DNA of 47,642 nucleotides from a virus (IMGVR_UViG_3300046798_000067:1-47642), one strand, 5' to 3'; shown: positions 32,223 through 38,707, counted from the stretch's first letter. Notes: generated from the letters alone by a model not told the origin. Translations and numbers: made by a program.

Positions 32223-33022
32223 GGCACGAACTCCTTCTCGGCTTCGAGCACAGGGCAGAATTTCGCTACAGGGCAGTAACCCCGCTTCTCTTCGCTCCCG
32301 CACCGCGCGTAGGTGGAGGTGCCGGTTTTGCGGTCTTTCTTCTCCCAGCGCTCTTCGGGCGTGCATGGGGTGATGAGGTCGGCGTGGCCCTTGGCGAGTA
32401 GGTCGCGGGCGTTCTGGTGCAGGCGGACACGCTCTTCGATGTAGGCTTGGCGCTTGTCGGAGGACCAGAGCTTCAGCGGCACGATCTGTACCGGCGCTTT
32501 CGGGTAGTCGCCTTTCAGGGATCTTTCCACATCTTTCTGCGACCAGTCGCGGAGAATCGCGATAACCTCGATAGCGGAGACAGCGCGGCCACTCAGTTCG
32601 AGGAGGTGCGCGAGTACATTCGTCTGCTGTTCCCAGCTCTTTAGGCGATCCCCGAAGACGATGGTCCAGGCGGAAGTACACTTCCAGTCGGACAGCACGC
32701 CATTCTCGATATTGAGATGATCGTAGGCCCCTGAGACCTTCCATCCGGCAACGTCCATGGAGAGGCGTTGTTCGGACAGAACCCCCTCGGTTTTTTGTGA
32801 TGCTCGGTCGACGATCACATGGACTGCCTGCCCGAAGAGAGCCCATATTCTATCGGCCGCATCCTCCTCCAGTTCTGCCTCATGCTTTCGCTTCAAAGCC
32901 TGCAGCAATGGGGGATCGGAGAGGGTAGAGGCCGTAATATCTGCGCCCTCTGAGTCGTACGGATCATTGGCAATCGCCCGGACGAGCCCCGCGGGCAGGC
33001 CGGTGGCGTTCAGTATGCGCAT
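32219..33022 (-). CDS. PD-(D/E)XK exonuclease, RecB/Cas4-like
   Basis: This 267-residue nuclease of the RecB type degrades DNA ends. The core shows FGQAVHVI (His 68), VSGAYDHLN (Asp 101) and LSDWKCTSAW (Asp 112 and Lys 114), the order expected for this fold, followed by SWEQQTNVLAHLL, the Q-x3-x-Y-type helix. The C-terminus has Cys residues (ARCGSEEKRGYCPVAKFC) that might hold a metal or Fe-S cluster, as in Cas4. With the ssDNA-binding-like protein at 33482 it forms a plausible phage recombination pair. An HNH gene separates the two. Confidence 0.8.
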   Translation of the reverse strand: MRILNATGLPAGLVRAIANDPYDSEGADITASTLSDPPLLQALKRKHEAELEEDAADRIWALFGQAVHVIVDRASQKTEGVLSEQRLSMDVAGWKVSGAYDHLNIENGVLSDWKCTSAWTIVFGDRLKSWEQQTNVLAHLLELSGRAVSAIEVIAILRDWSQKDVERSLKGDYPKAPVQIVPLKLWSSDKRQAYIEERVRLHQNARDLLAKGHADLITPCTPEERWEKKDRKTGTSTYARCGSEEKRGYCPVAKFCPVLEAEKEFVP

Positions 33023-33469
33023 TTACAGGTGCCTCCATGTCTCGCGCTTGCGAAGCAGGCAGATCGTCGCAGGGGAGACGTTATGAGCCTTCGCTAGGTG
33101 ACGACCGACGGCGGTCGGGTCGGCGAGTATTTGTTGGGCCTCAGCCTCGGAGAGTTTCGCACCGCCGTGGCGCTCGCCGTGGGCGTGTCGTTTCTTGCTT
33201 TGAGAGTCTCGGAAGTTATCGAGATGGCTGCCGAGAAACAGATGATCGGGATTGACGCAGGGCGGGTTATCGCAGCGGTGGCAGATAATGTGTCCGTCAG
33301 GTATCGGACCGTGAACGAGCATCCACATGATGCGATGCGCGAATTCCCAGACGCTCCGCGTCGTGCCGATCTTGCCATACCCGAGGCTTGTTCTGGATGC
33401 AGTCCATTCCCAGCACCCAATGGGCGGGCGATCGATTTTCGCCCAGAAGCGATCCCCGAATGGCTTCAT
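33023..33469 (-). CDS. HNH endonuclease, free-standing
   Basis: This 148-residue protein has HIICHRC (60-66) and CVNPDHLFLG (71-80), with GCWEWTA and FAHRIMWML before it, the same layout as the HNH at 4146. The end (LAKAHNVSPATICLLRKRET) is a helix-turn-helix. It lies between the exonuclease and the ssDNA-binding-like gene with no broken frame, so it is intergenic. Confidence 0.9.
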   Translation of the reverse strand: MKPFGDRFWAKIDRPPIGCWEWTASRTSLGYGKIGTTRSVWEFAHRIMWMLVHGPIPDGHIICHRCDNPPCVNPDHLFLGSHLDNFRDSQSKKRHAHGERHGGAKLSEAEAQQILADPTAVGRHLAKAHNVSPATICLLRKRETWRHL

Positions 33470-33481
33470 TGGCTCCCCTTC

Positions 33482-34195
33482 TCAGTATTCGAGAGGCGGG
33501 CCTTCGTCTTCGTCGAGCGGCGGACGGTCGGCTTCGATCTTCGCCAGATTCACGCGGAGGGCCTCGATGAAGAGCTTCGCCTTATCGGCCGTCAGGTTCT
33601 TCCTGCTAGCGACTCCGCAAGTCGAGATCAGGAGAGCCCGCACGTTCTTCGGGTCGGTTTCCTTCGCGAGCTTCGTGTCGAGCTCCATCATGACATCCCA
33701 AGCGGGCTGCTCGATTCCGTCCGTCTCGATGTCGTTTCCCATGAACTTGACGATGGTTTTCGCCCTCACCGGGTTCTCGATCTTGCCCTCGAGAATCAGC
33801 CGAAAGACAACCTCGCATCCGGTAGGACCGAAATCGTCGAGGCAGCGCTTGAGCAGGAGGCTCGCCGACGCATAGTCCATTGCCTTGTGGTTGGGAGCCG
33901 AAACGGCTGTAGCGGGCGCTGGTGACGATTGCGGGGCATTCTGGGAGCCCCGCGGGGGCGCATCCGGGGCTTGGACTGCCTTGTATTTCTTGATGCCTTT
34001 GAATTCCTTGCCCGTAGGCTCGCCCCAGAAGACGATGCCTGCCTTATAGCGATCCGCGGATTTGGCGTTGATTTCGATCGTCTCGGGCTCTCCGTTCTCA
34101 TGGAAGCAATCGAGCTTAAACCCGTACATCGGGCCGTTCTGGCTCTGAAATTCGTTGACGTTCGCAACCCGTTGGACTGTGAATTTGGTTGGCAT
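33482..34195 (-). CDS. Single-stranded DNA-binding-like protein
   Basis: This 237-residue protein begins like an OB-fold (FTVQRVANVNEFQSQNGPMY, then GFKLDCFHENGEPETIEIN). A Pro/Ala linker (SSPAPATAVSAP, about 90-101) leads to a helical second domain. The last residues are acidic and end PPLEY, like the tail by which SSB proteins recruit partners. I infer an ssDNA-binding role in replication or recombination beside the exonuclease. Confidence 0.55.
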   Translation of the reverse strand: MPTKFTVQRVANVNEFQSQNGPMYGFKLDCFHENGEPETIEINAKSADRYKAGIVFWGEPTGKEFKGIKKYKAVQAPDAPPRGSQNAPQSSPAPATAVSAPNHKAMDYASASLLLKRCLDDFGPTGCEVVFRLILEGKIENPVRAKTIVKFMGNDIETDGIEQPAWDVMMELDTKLAKETDPKNVRALLISTCGVASRKNLTADKAKLFIEALRVNLAKIEADRPPLDEDEGPPLEY

Positions 34196-34202
34196 GGTCT
34201 CC

Positions 34203-34535
34203 TCAGAAGGGCTTGTCGGGCGTTTCGTTTCTGCCGTCTAGGTCGATCGAGAGCACGTAGCGCCCGCCCGTCGGGCACGAGCCGGTGTGCTCCTCCCCGA
34301 GCATCCGCTTGCATCCGGGGCAGCCCCTGATGGCGCTAACGAGCGCGGCGAGGAGGATTTGAATCCCCTTTGAGACGAAGCCGTCCGCTCCGATCAGGGC
34401 AGCCGCGTCGCTCGAGAGCGAGTGGAGGCGGAGGTCGACTTCATCCTCGGGGGACATCGGGGGCTCGTGCCAATCGCCCTGCGAACAGAACTCTTGCTCG
34501 TCTTCGTAGTCTTCTGGTAGGTTTGACACGTCCAT
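34203..34535 (-). CDS. Hypothetical Cys-containing protein, 110 aa
   Basis: ATG 34535 follows GAAGGAGA. The start is acidic (LPEDYEDEQEFCSQGDW), the middle helical (SKGIQILLAALVSAIRG), and CPGCKRMLGEEHTGSC near residues 72-87 could form a zinc knuckle. Function unknown. Confidence 0.6.
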   Translation of the reverse strand: MDVSNLPEDYEDEQEFCSQGDWHEPPMSPEDEVDLRLHSLSSDAAALIGADGFVSKGIQILLAALVSAIRGCPGCKRMLGEEHTGSCPTGGRYVLSIDLDGRNETPDKPF

Positions 34536-34549
34536 TCTCCTTCTCGTTT

Positions 34550-34589
34550 GGGGCCGGGGTGCTTGTCACACTACCGGCCCCGTCTTTTT
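34550..34589 (+). terminator. GC-rich hairpin with T-tract
   Basis: GGGGCCGG (34550-34557) and CCGGCCCC (34574-34581) form a perfect 8-bp stem with an inner GTG/CAC pair, followed by TTTTT at 34585-34589 on the plus strand. No plus-strand gene needs it, so it may block antisense transcription or act as an intergenic hairpin in the minus-strand message. Confidence 0.55.
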
Positions 34590-34827
34590 AGGTCGTCTTT
34601 GTTTTGAAGTGGCGGTTGAATGTCTGCCCTGCCATTACCCTGCTCGTGAACCACACGCCTATTTTCCCGCATGAGCAGCGATAGCGCGTGAGGGGAGCCT
34701 CGCTGCTGCCTGTGGTTTTCTTTTGCTCCCAGGTGGGGACGTGTCCCGGCTTCGCCATCATGATCGGTTTCGCCATTCCCTTCTCGAAAGGCCCGTCGAT
34801 GCCATCCTCATCGTAGAGTCCGCTCAT
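34588..34827 (-). CDS. Hypothetical protein, 79 aa
   Basis: ATG 34827 overlaps the upstream TGA. Begins MSGLYDEDGIDGPFEKGMA; YRCSCGKIGVWFT near the C-terminus has one Cys pair. Basic end (NRHFKTKTT). No family recognised. Confidence 0.55.
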   Translation of the reverse strand: MSGLYDEDGIDGPFEKGMAKPIMMAKPGHVPTWEQKKTTGSSEAPLTRYRCSCGKIGVWFTSRVMAGQTFNRHFKTKTT

Positions 34828-35015
34828 GTCCTCACGAGCCCCCATCGGTCATTCGGCGTCCATTCGTGCGGTCCCTTGTGTCCCTCCCACAGGAGACAGG
34901 TTGAGTCGGGGGCCGGGTCGATCATGCGGGCGACGTGCTCGGGTGATAGATCGCCCCATTTTTGCTGGGCAAACTCCCTGCGTCCCGTCAAACAAGGAAT
35001 CTTTGCTGTTTTCAT
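34824..35015 (-). CDS. Hypothetical protein, 63 aa
   Basis: ATG 35015 overlaps the upstream TGA and the stop overlaps the next ATG. The sequence (TAKIPCLTGRREFAQQKWGD, then DSTCLLWEGHKGPHEW) has Cys and His residues in a pattern seen in small phage proteins of unknown role. Longer in-frame starts exist but are not supported. Confidence 0.55.
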   Translation of the reverse strand: MKTAKIPCLTGRREFAQQKWGDLSPEHVARMIDPAPDSTCLLWEGHKGPHEWTPNDRWGLVRT

Positions 35016-35167
35016 TGTCGGCACCACCCGCAGCCCGCGTGTGACTGCTGGGCGCAAATCCGGCCTCGACACTCGTCGCACGTAGCGCCCGCGGCTGACT
35101 CCGCGAGGCTATCGGTTTGGGCAATCGTTGCCTTGCATTCATCGCACTTGATTTCATAGGCCATCAT
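35012..35167 (-). CDS. Zinc-ribbon microprotein, 51 aa
   Basis: ATG 35167 overlaps the stop of the tiny gene upstream. Two CxxC pairs (KCDECKATIA and TCDECRGRIC) and further Cys residues (GCGWC) near the end make a zinc-binding protein very likely. It is the second of two adjacent zinc microproteins. Confidence 0.65.
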   Translation of the reverse strand: MMAYEIKCDECKATIAQTDSLAESAAGATCDECRGRICAQQSHAGCGWCRQ

Positions 35168-35292
35168 GTTCTCACCCTGTAGAGGCCGCTGGTTTTGGCG
35201 CAGTTCTGCTCGTGTAGGTCTGCGACTGTTATCGGGAGCGTTCGCCCGCAAATCCTACATGCCACCAGGTCTTCGTCCTGCGGGGGGAGCAC
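35164..35292 (-). CDS. C2HC zinc-finger microprotein, 42 aa
   Basis: GTG 35292 opens a frame with CRICGRTLPITVADLHEQNC, a CxxC...H...C finger, ending in TGA that overlaps the next ATG (ATGA). It overlaps the 3' end of the 104-aa gene by 38 bases in another frame. The finger and the stop/start overlap support it; the start is less certain as its ribosome site is weak. Confidence 0.55.
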   Translation of the reverse strand: MLPPQDEDLVACRICGRTLPITVADLHEQNCAKTSGLYRVRT

Positions 35293-35569
35293 TTTTCCGG
35301 GGCTGCATCAGCCCGATCCTCCTCGTACTCGGCGGGGGCTGTTCCTGTTCGGGGGCGAGCTCGGGCTCGGGCTCGGGCATCGGGGCTGCGGGCGCAACGG
35401 GGGCCACCGGCGCAGATGTTCTCCGCGGCACGCCGAGGTCGACCTCGAGTGCATCGGCAACGGCAATGAGCGCTTCGCCCGGCGACTCGTAGGCCAGGCG
35501 TTCGGTGACGCCCTTGTCTTCCGCTGTTACGAGACAGCCCCTGTCCAGCACTTCAAATACGATTTTCAT
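35255..35569 (-). CDS. Hypothetical protein with Pro/Glu-rich linker, 104 aa
   Basis: ATG 35569 follows the stop of the ribbon-helix-helix gene with no gap. A small folded part (FEVLDRGCLVTAEDKGVTER, then SPGEALIAVADALEV) precedes a disordered Pro/Ala/Glu region (PVAPVAPAAPMPEPEPELAP). Unknown function; co-expression with the regulator is likely. Confidence 0.6.
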   Translation of the reverse strand: MKIVFEVLDRGCLVTAEDKGVTERLAYESPGEALIAVADALEVDLGVPRRTSAPVAPVAPAAPMPEPEPELAPEQEQPPPSTRRIGLMQPRKSAPPAGRRPGGM

Positions 35570-35767
35570 CTAATTGATCGTCCTTTCTCGCCACCAATAA
35601 TCGATTGCTTCGCGCAGGAGCCTATCGACCGCGCTTGCTAGCGTTCGCTGCTCCTCGGCTGCGATTGTTTTGACATCCTCGATGGTTGTTTTCGGAACCC
35701 TGACGTTTAGCTGTGCTGCTGGCTCGTCCGGGTGTTCCAGGCCCTCTAATTCCTTGCTTCTAGGCAT
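35570..35767 (-). CDS. Ribbon-helix-helix regulator, 65 aa
   Basis: AQLNVRVPKTTIEDVKTIAA gives the beta strand and first helix, and EQRTLASAVDRLLREAIDYW the second helix, of an Arc/CopG-type DNA-binding dimer. The strand residues (Q, N, R at alternating positions) would read the major groove. It is the best candidate for a phage repressor of the early or late promoters. Targets might be the repeats near 37970 or 41374 (inference). Confidence 0.75.
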   Translation of the reverse strand: MPRSKELEGLEHPDEPAAQLNVRVPKTTIEDVKTIAAEEQRTLASAVDRLLREAIDYWWRERTIN

Positions 35768-35792
35768 GAGTTAGCTTATCCGCCGAAACCTG

Positions 35793-35966
35793 CTAGCAAG
35801 TCAAGTTGTTTGCTTCGGCTCTCTTTCGTAGGACTCGAATCCCCTCGAATATCGTCCAGATAACCGCGGCATCTAGCGTGAGCTCTGTTTCGTTGCGTGC
35901 TAGCCAAACCTCGAGGTGCCGCTCGATCTCGGCAAAACGGGCCATTAGCTGGCGTTCGTCAATCAT
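35793..35966 (-). CDS. Hypothetical helical protein, 57 aa
   Basis: ATG 35966 overlaps the upstream TGA. Begins MIDERQLMARFAEIERHLEV and continues as an all-helical small protein (DAAVIWTIFEGIRVLRKRAE). No motif known. Confidence 0.6.
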   Translation of the reverse strand: MIDERQLMARFAEIERHLEVWLARNETELTLDAAVIWTIFEGIRVLRKRAEANNLTC

Positions 35967-36208
35967 ACGATCAGGGTTCGTTTCCAGTTTGGGCCGTAGA
36001 GGAAGCCTCGGCCCGCATGGTGGTTGTAGGGGATCTCGCGAGCGAACGTCACCTTGGGGATATCGACTTGACCGTGGACGCGGCACTCCGCGAAAGGCGC
36101 GTTGCACTCGGTGACTAGCTTGATGTCGCAAGCGGGATCGTCTTGAGAGCAAGGGGCGGACTGGCGGAAATCCCCCCAGGAGCAAATAGGATCGGTCGAG
36201 TAGATCAT
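35963..36208 (-). CDS. Hypothetical Cys-containing protein, 81 aa
   Basis: ATG 36208 overlaps the upstream TGA. Six Cys residues are spread through ICSWGDFRQSAPCSQDDPAC and VTECNAPFAECRVHG, suggesting metal binding or disulphides. Ends basic (YGPNWKRTLIV). Family unknown. Confidence 0.6.
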   Translation of the reverse strand: MIYSTDPICSWGDFRQSAPCSQDDPACDIKLVTECNAPFAECRVHGQVDIPKVTFAREIPYNHHAGRGFLYGPNWKRTLIV

Positions 36209-36423
36209 CGGCTCACCTTGTCGAATTGGGTATCGACGAGTCCGCGGATTGTGCGGGGGCGATCCACGCTGATAAATTCCCATCCTTCGCCGCTGTCGGA
36301 GTCGTGGAACTTCTCCTCGGCGTGTCGGGCATCGTAAGCGTAGGTACGCCAGGACTCACGCCGCGTGCGATCGGAGTCGTCGGTGTAGGTGACAATCCAG
36401 GCCTTCGTCGGTTTGTCCGTCAT
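36205..36423 (-). CDS. Hypothetical protein, 72 aa
   Basis: Begins MTDKPTKAWIVTYTDDSDRT with beta-type sequence, then YAYDARHAEEKFHDSDSG and WEFISVDRPRT. The pattern looks like a small alpha/beta fold. Overlaps both neighbours. Function unknown. Confidence 0.6.
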   Translation of the reverse strand: MTDKPTKAWIVTYTDDSDRTRRESWRTYAYDARHAEEKFHDSDSGEGWEFISVDRPRTIRGLVDTQFDKVSR

Positions 36424-36566
36424 CGGGTTTTCCTTTCCTTGGCTTTGCGGATGACCTTGTCGATCCTGTCGAGCTCGGGCTTGGTGAAAGAGGCTTTCAG
36501 CTTGATGGTCCTGAGCAGCCGAGCGATTGGCTCGAGATCTCTCGGTTCGAGAACGAGGGAGATCAT
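36420..36566 (-). CDS. Hypothetical protein, 48 aa
   Basis: ATG 36566 lies just after the upstream stop. The protein (MISLVLEPRDLEPIARLLRT onward) is helical and basic at the end (VIRKAKERKTR). It overlaps the next gene as ATGA. No family recognised. Confidence 0.55.
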   Translation of the reverse strand: MISLVLEPRDLEPIARLLRTIKLKASFTKPELDRIDKVIRKAKERKTR

Positions 36567-36568
36567 GG

Positions 36569-36784
36569 TTAGTTCACGATCACGCCGTCGGATAGGCGAA
36601 CCACAAAGAACTTCGCGGTTCCGTCCGCGTGGGCGGTGCGCACCTTGACGCAACCCGGATAGTCCGGAGTCGAATAGATGGTGGCATTCGGAGCATCCAT
36701 GATGGATCGCTCGCGCCACCCCACGCGATCTCCGACGAGTGCCCTAAGCATGCTCATACTGGCTTCGCGTTCGTTCTTGTTCAT
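36569..36784 (-). CDS. Hypothetical protein, 71 aa
   Basis: ATG 36784 is preceded by GGAGGTAAC, a near-perfect ribosome site inside the stop of the upstream gene. Starts MNKNEREASMSMLRALVGDR; the second half is beta-rich (GTAKFFVVRLSDGVIVN). Unknown function. Confidence 0.65.
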   Translation of the reverse strand: MNKNEREASMSMLRALVGDRVGWRERSIMDAPNATIYSTPDYPGCVKVRTAHADGTAKFFVVRLSDGVIVN

Positions 36785-36785
36785 G

Positions 36786-36935
36786 TTACCTCCACATTCC
36801 AATCGTCGCGGTTTCGCTGCAAAAGATGCAGCTGAAGATGTACTGCGAGCCCTGGACTAGGCCGGTGTTTTCCCATTCGTGAGCACACCCGCCATCCTCG
36901 AAATCGCAGTCCGCTGTTTTGTTGTCCTGGTTCAT
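36786..36935 (-). CDS. Small Cys protein, 49 aa
   Basis: ATG 36935 overlaps the upstream TGA. Two Cys sites, CDFEDGGC and SCIFCSE, with one His between give a possible zinc site. The stop codon region doubles as the ribosome site for the next gene. A further member of the small zinc-type proteins here. Confidence 0.6.
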   Translation of the reverse strand: MNQDNKTADCDFEDGGCAHEWENTGLVQGSQYIFSCIFCSETATIGMWR

Positions 36936-37165
36936 CGTGCACCGCCTTTCACGAGCTCGAACTCGCCGTCGTACAGGCCAATGCCGTAAGCATCGTCTTC
37001 GAGCTCGGGTGTGTTAATCCAGTAGCGGATATGCTCACCGCGGCCGTCCTGGGGCTGATTGTGCGCGAAGACCACCGGCACGACCGTGCCTGCTTTCAGC
37101 GGCGGGAATGAGAATACCCAATTTGCGGAATACTGCTTGTCTACGAGTAGTTTTGCTTTGAGCAT
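36932..37165 (-). CDS. Hypothetical protein, 77 aa
   Basis: ATG 37165 follows GAAGGAGAAGG. Starts MLKAKLLVDKQYSANWVFSF and is beta-rich, with an acidic end (ELEDDAYGIGLYDGEFEL). No family recognised. Its leader shares 19 bases with that of the gene upstream. Confidence 0.6.
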   Translation of the reverse strand: MLKAKLLVDKQYSANWVFSFPPLKAGTVVPVVFAHNQPQDGRGEHIRYWINTPELEDDAYGIGLYDGEFELVKGGAR

Positions 37166-37169
37166 TGTC

Positions 37170-37188
37170 CTTCTCCTTCGTTCGTTCG
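37170..37188 (-). repeat. Duplicated 19-base leader, copy 1
   Basis: Read on the minus strand, CGAACGAACGAAGGAGAAG lies just before ATG 37165; the same 19 bases occur at 37411-37429 before ATG 37405. It contains the ribosome site and three CGAA units. Confidence 0.75.
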
Positions 37189-37189
37189 G

Positions 37190-37405
37190 TTAGATCGCTC
37201 GGAGTCGGTCTGCGGGGATGGACAGAACCTTGCTCGGTAGCTTGTCGAGCCTGACCGATACTCGGCCCGGAGCGAACGCGAGCGAAGTTACAACCCCGTA
37301 ACGCGCACCTTGCGCCCAAAGATCCACGCCCGGGTGAAGCTCGACTCGATCGCCTACCGAGTAACCCGAGCCATCGTAGCCGTAGACTGATTTCGTGGTT
37401 TTCAT
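37190..37405 (-). CDS. Small beta-barrel-like protein, 71 aa
   Basis: The order SVGDRVELHPGVDLWAQGAR, then YGVVTSLAFAPGRVSVRLD resembles a KOW or SH3-like barrel that binds RNA or protein. The start follows GAAGGAGAAG. Without a closer match the role is open; RNA binding would suit an early phage regulator. Confidence 0.55.
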   Translation of the reverse strand: MKTTKSVYGYDGSGYSVGDRVELHPGVDLWAQGARYGVVTSLAFAPGRVSVRLDKLPSKVLSIPADRLRAI

Positions 37406-37410
37406 CTTGT

Positions 37411-37429
37411 CTTCTCCTTCGTTCGTTCG
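37411..37429 (-). repeat. Duplicated 19-base leader, copy 2
   Basis: Same sequence as at 37170-37188, placed 5 bases before ATG 37405 on the minus strand. Confidence 0.75.
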
Positions 37430-37438
37430 CTTGGGGGG

Positions 37439-37633
37439 CTAGTTGTTGGACTCGCCGGTTTGCAGCGTCCGCGCGCGGTAGTTGTTGTACATCACGATGG
37501 CGCGGTGACATTCGTCGCGTAGCTTTTGATTCTCGATCCTCAACGCGCTCGCATAGCTGACCAGCTGTGCCTTCGTCATGGCACTTAGGATTGGAACGCT
37601 CATGCTCGTTTTCATTCTCTTGTTCTTGCTCAT
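37439..37633 (-). CDS. Hypothetical helical protein, 64 aa
   Basis: ATG 37633 touches the upstream stop. Helical sequence (AMTKAQLVSYASALRIENQK, then LRDECHRAIVMYNNYRA) with a probable short coiled coil. No motif recognised. Confidence 0.6.
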   Translation of the reverse strand: MSKNKRMKTSMSVPILSAMTKAQLVSYASALRIENQKLRDECHRAIVMYNNYRARTLQTGESNN

Positions 37634-37848
37634 TAACGCTCCGTCGGGCTGAGAGGGCTGAGCGCCCGCTTGAGCAGAGGCGCGAATTCGGCGTTATCCA
37701 GAACCGCTCCGAGCAACGTCACACCCGTCGGACTCTCGGCGCTACGGCCATACACCCATACCTGACTCTTCCAGCACCCCGTCCCGATACGGGTATGGCT
37801 GACTCGCCCTTCAGCGATCGCCGTGGCCAGTTCATCGTATGACATCAT
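37633..37848 (-). CDS. First early gene, hypothetical protein, 71 aa
   Basis: Two adjacent ATGs (37848 and 37845) follow GGAGGATGG. The sequence (YDELATAIAEGRVSHTRIGT, then CWKSQVWVYGRSAESPTGV) suggests a small alpha/beta protein. It is the first gene of the leftward early operon, so probably among the first made after infection. Function unknown. Confidence 0.6.
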   Translation of the reverse strand: MMSYDELATAIAEGRVSHTRIGTGCWKSQVWVYGRSAESPTGVTLLGAVLDNAEFAPLLKRALSPLSPTER

Positions 37849-38027
37849 TCTTCCATCCTCCGTTCGTGCGTTGCTTCTATATAGCTAATAGGGAAGAATC
37901 ATGCCGAAATGAGCCTGAGAATCCCACCACACTCAATAGAATCAACAGCTTAACCCGCTAGATTAATGCCTCGGATAATCCCGAGATAATCGGAAGAAGG
38001 ACAAAAGAAGGCGAAAACTCGGAGGTA
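37849..38027. promoter_or_regulatory. Divergent control region between early and late genes
   Basis: This 179-base gap separates leftward early genes from the rightward small terminase gene. Leftward, CTATATAG (37876-37883) is a candidate -10 element. At 37970-37985 CTCGG-ATAATC-CCGAG is an inverted repeat, and GATAATC occurs twice, at 37974 and 37985, 11 bases apart (about one helix turn). These suit cooperative repressor binding. GGAGG before TTG 38028 is the ribosome site. Confidence 0.5.
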
Positions 38028-38567
38028 TTGAGCGAAACCGCACCTCCACCTAGAATCCGCCACATGGAAGCCACCGAGGCAGCTATCGCGGTTAACCCGC
38101 CGACATCCAATATCGGCCGACCTACCCTCTGCTCACCTCAGGTAGCCGAGAAGATCCGGTCAGCAATTGCCACCGGAAGCTACTGGGAGCCTGCCTGCGT
38201 AGCCGCGGGCGTCGCCTACCCTACCGTCAGGCAATGGCTCGCCAGAGCCCAGGAAGACTCAGCGAAGGGTATCAGTTCTGTCTATCGAGACTTCGCGGAT
38301 GTACTCTCTCGCGCGAGCGCGGAAGCTGAGGTGCACCTCGCCTCGGTAGTGGCAAACACCACCGATGACTGGAGAGCACAGGCGTTCATCCTCGAGCGGC
38401 GTTACCGCGAGCGATGGGGCAGGCAGGATGCTCCGACCGTGGCGGTACAGGTAGTAGTGTCGGATGCGCTCGCTGCGCAGCTTGCTGACGCCATGCGCGT
38501 CGCGCAAGTGCCTGCAGCGATAGAGGTTACTGCCACGCAGTCCACCGAGTCTGACGACTCGGCATAG
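38028..38567 (+). CDS. terS: Terminase small subunit
   Basis: This 179-residue protein recognises phage DNA for packaging. A helix-turn-helix is visible at GRPTLCSPQVAEKIRSAIAT and GVAYPTVRQWLARAQ, followed by YRDFADVLSRASAEAEVHLA and WRAQAFILERRYRERWG, the typical order in one TerS family. TTG 38028 is chosen because of the strong GGAGG before it. It lies upstream of the large subunit with a structured gap in between. Confidence 0.8.
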   Translation: MSETAPPPRIRHMEATEAAIAVNPPTSNIGRPTLCSPQVAEKIRSAIATGSYWEPACVAAGVAYPTVRQWLARAQEDSAKGISSVYRDFADVLSRASAEAEVHLASVVANTTDDWRAQAFILERRYRERWGRQDAPTVAVQVVVSDALAAQLADAMRVAQVPAAIEVTATQSTESDDSA

Positions 38568-38582
38568 TCGCTGCAGGCGAGT

Positions 38583-38615
38583 CCGCCCCGGGGGCGGCCT
38601 CCCCCCAGGGGGGGG
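38583..38615. other. Two adjacent G/C palindromes
   Basis: CCGCCCC-G-GGGGCGG (38583-38597) is a perfect 7-bp inverted repeat, followed by CCCCCC-A-GGGGGGGG (38601-38615). Both sit just after the terS stop. They may end the terS transcript or form part of a packaging or structural site. No T-tract follows directly. Confidence 0.55.
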
Positions 38616-38629
38616 TCTCTTCTGCACGA

Positions 38630-38641
38630 ACTAGGTCTAGT
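38630..38641. other. Palindrome ACTAG-GT-CTAGT
   Basis: A 5-bp inverted repeat with GT at the centre, between the GC palindromes and the three-way junction sequence. It could be a protein-binding site. Short enough to be chance on its own. Confidence 0.35.
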
Positions 38642-38660
38642 CTAACGCGCAATACAAAAC

Positions 38661-38707
38661 CTTAACTCTGTCTGACTTGTCAGACTACCCTATGGGTAAG
38701 GGTTAAG
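38661..38707 (+). other. Predicted three-way-junction element
   Basis: CTTAACTCT (38661-38669) pairs with AGGGTTAAG (38699-38707), with one G-U pair. Inside, with no unpaired base left at the junction, lie GTCTGAC-TT-GTCAGAC (38670-38685) and TACCC-TAT-GGGTA (38686-38698). It lies between terS and terL. It may be a packaging site, a structured RNA or a recombination site. Pairing was done by eye. Confidence 0.6.
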
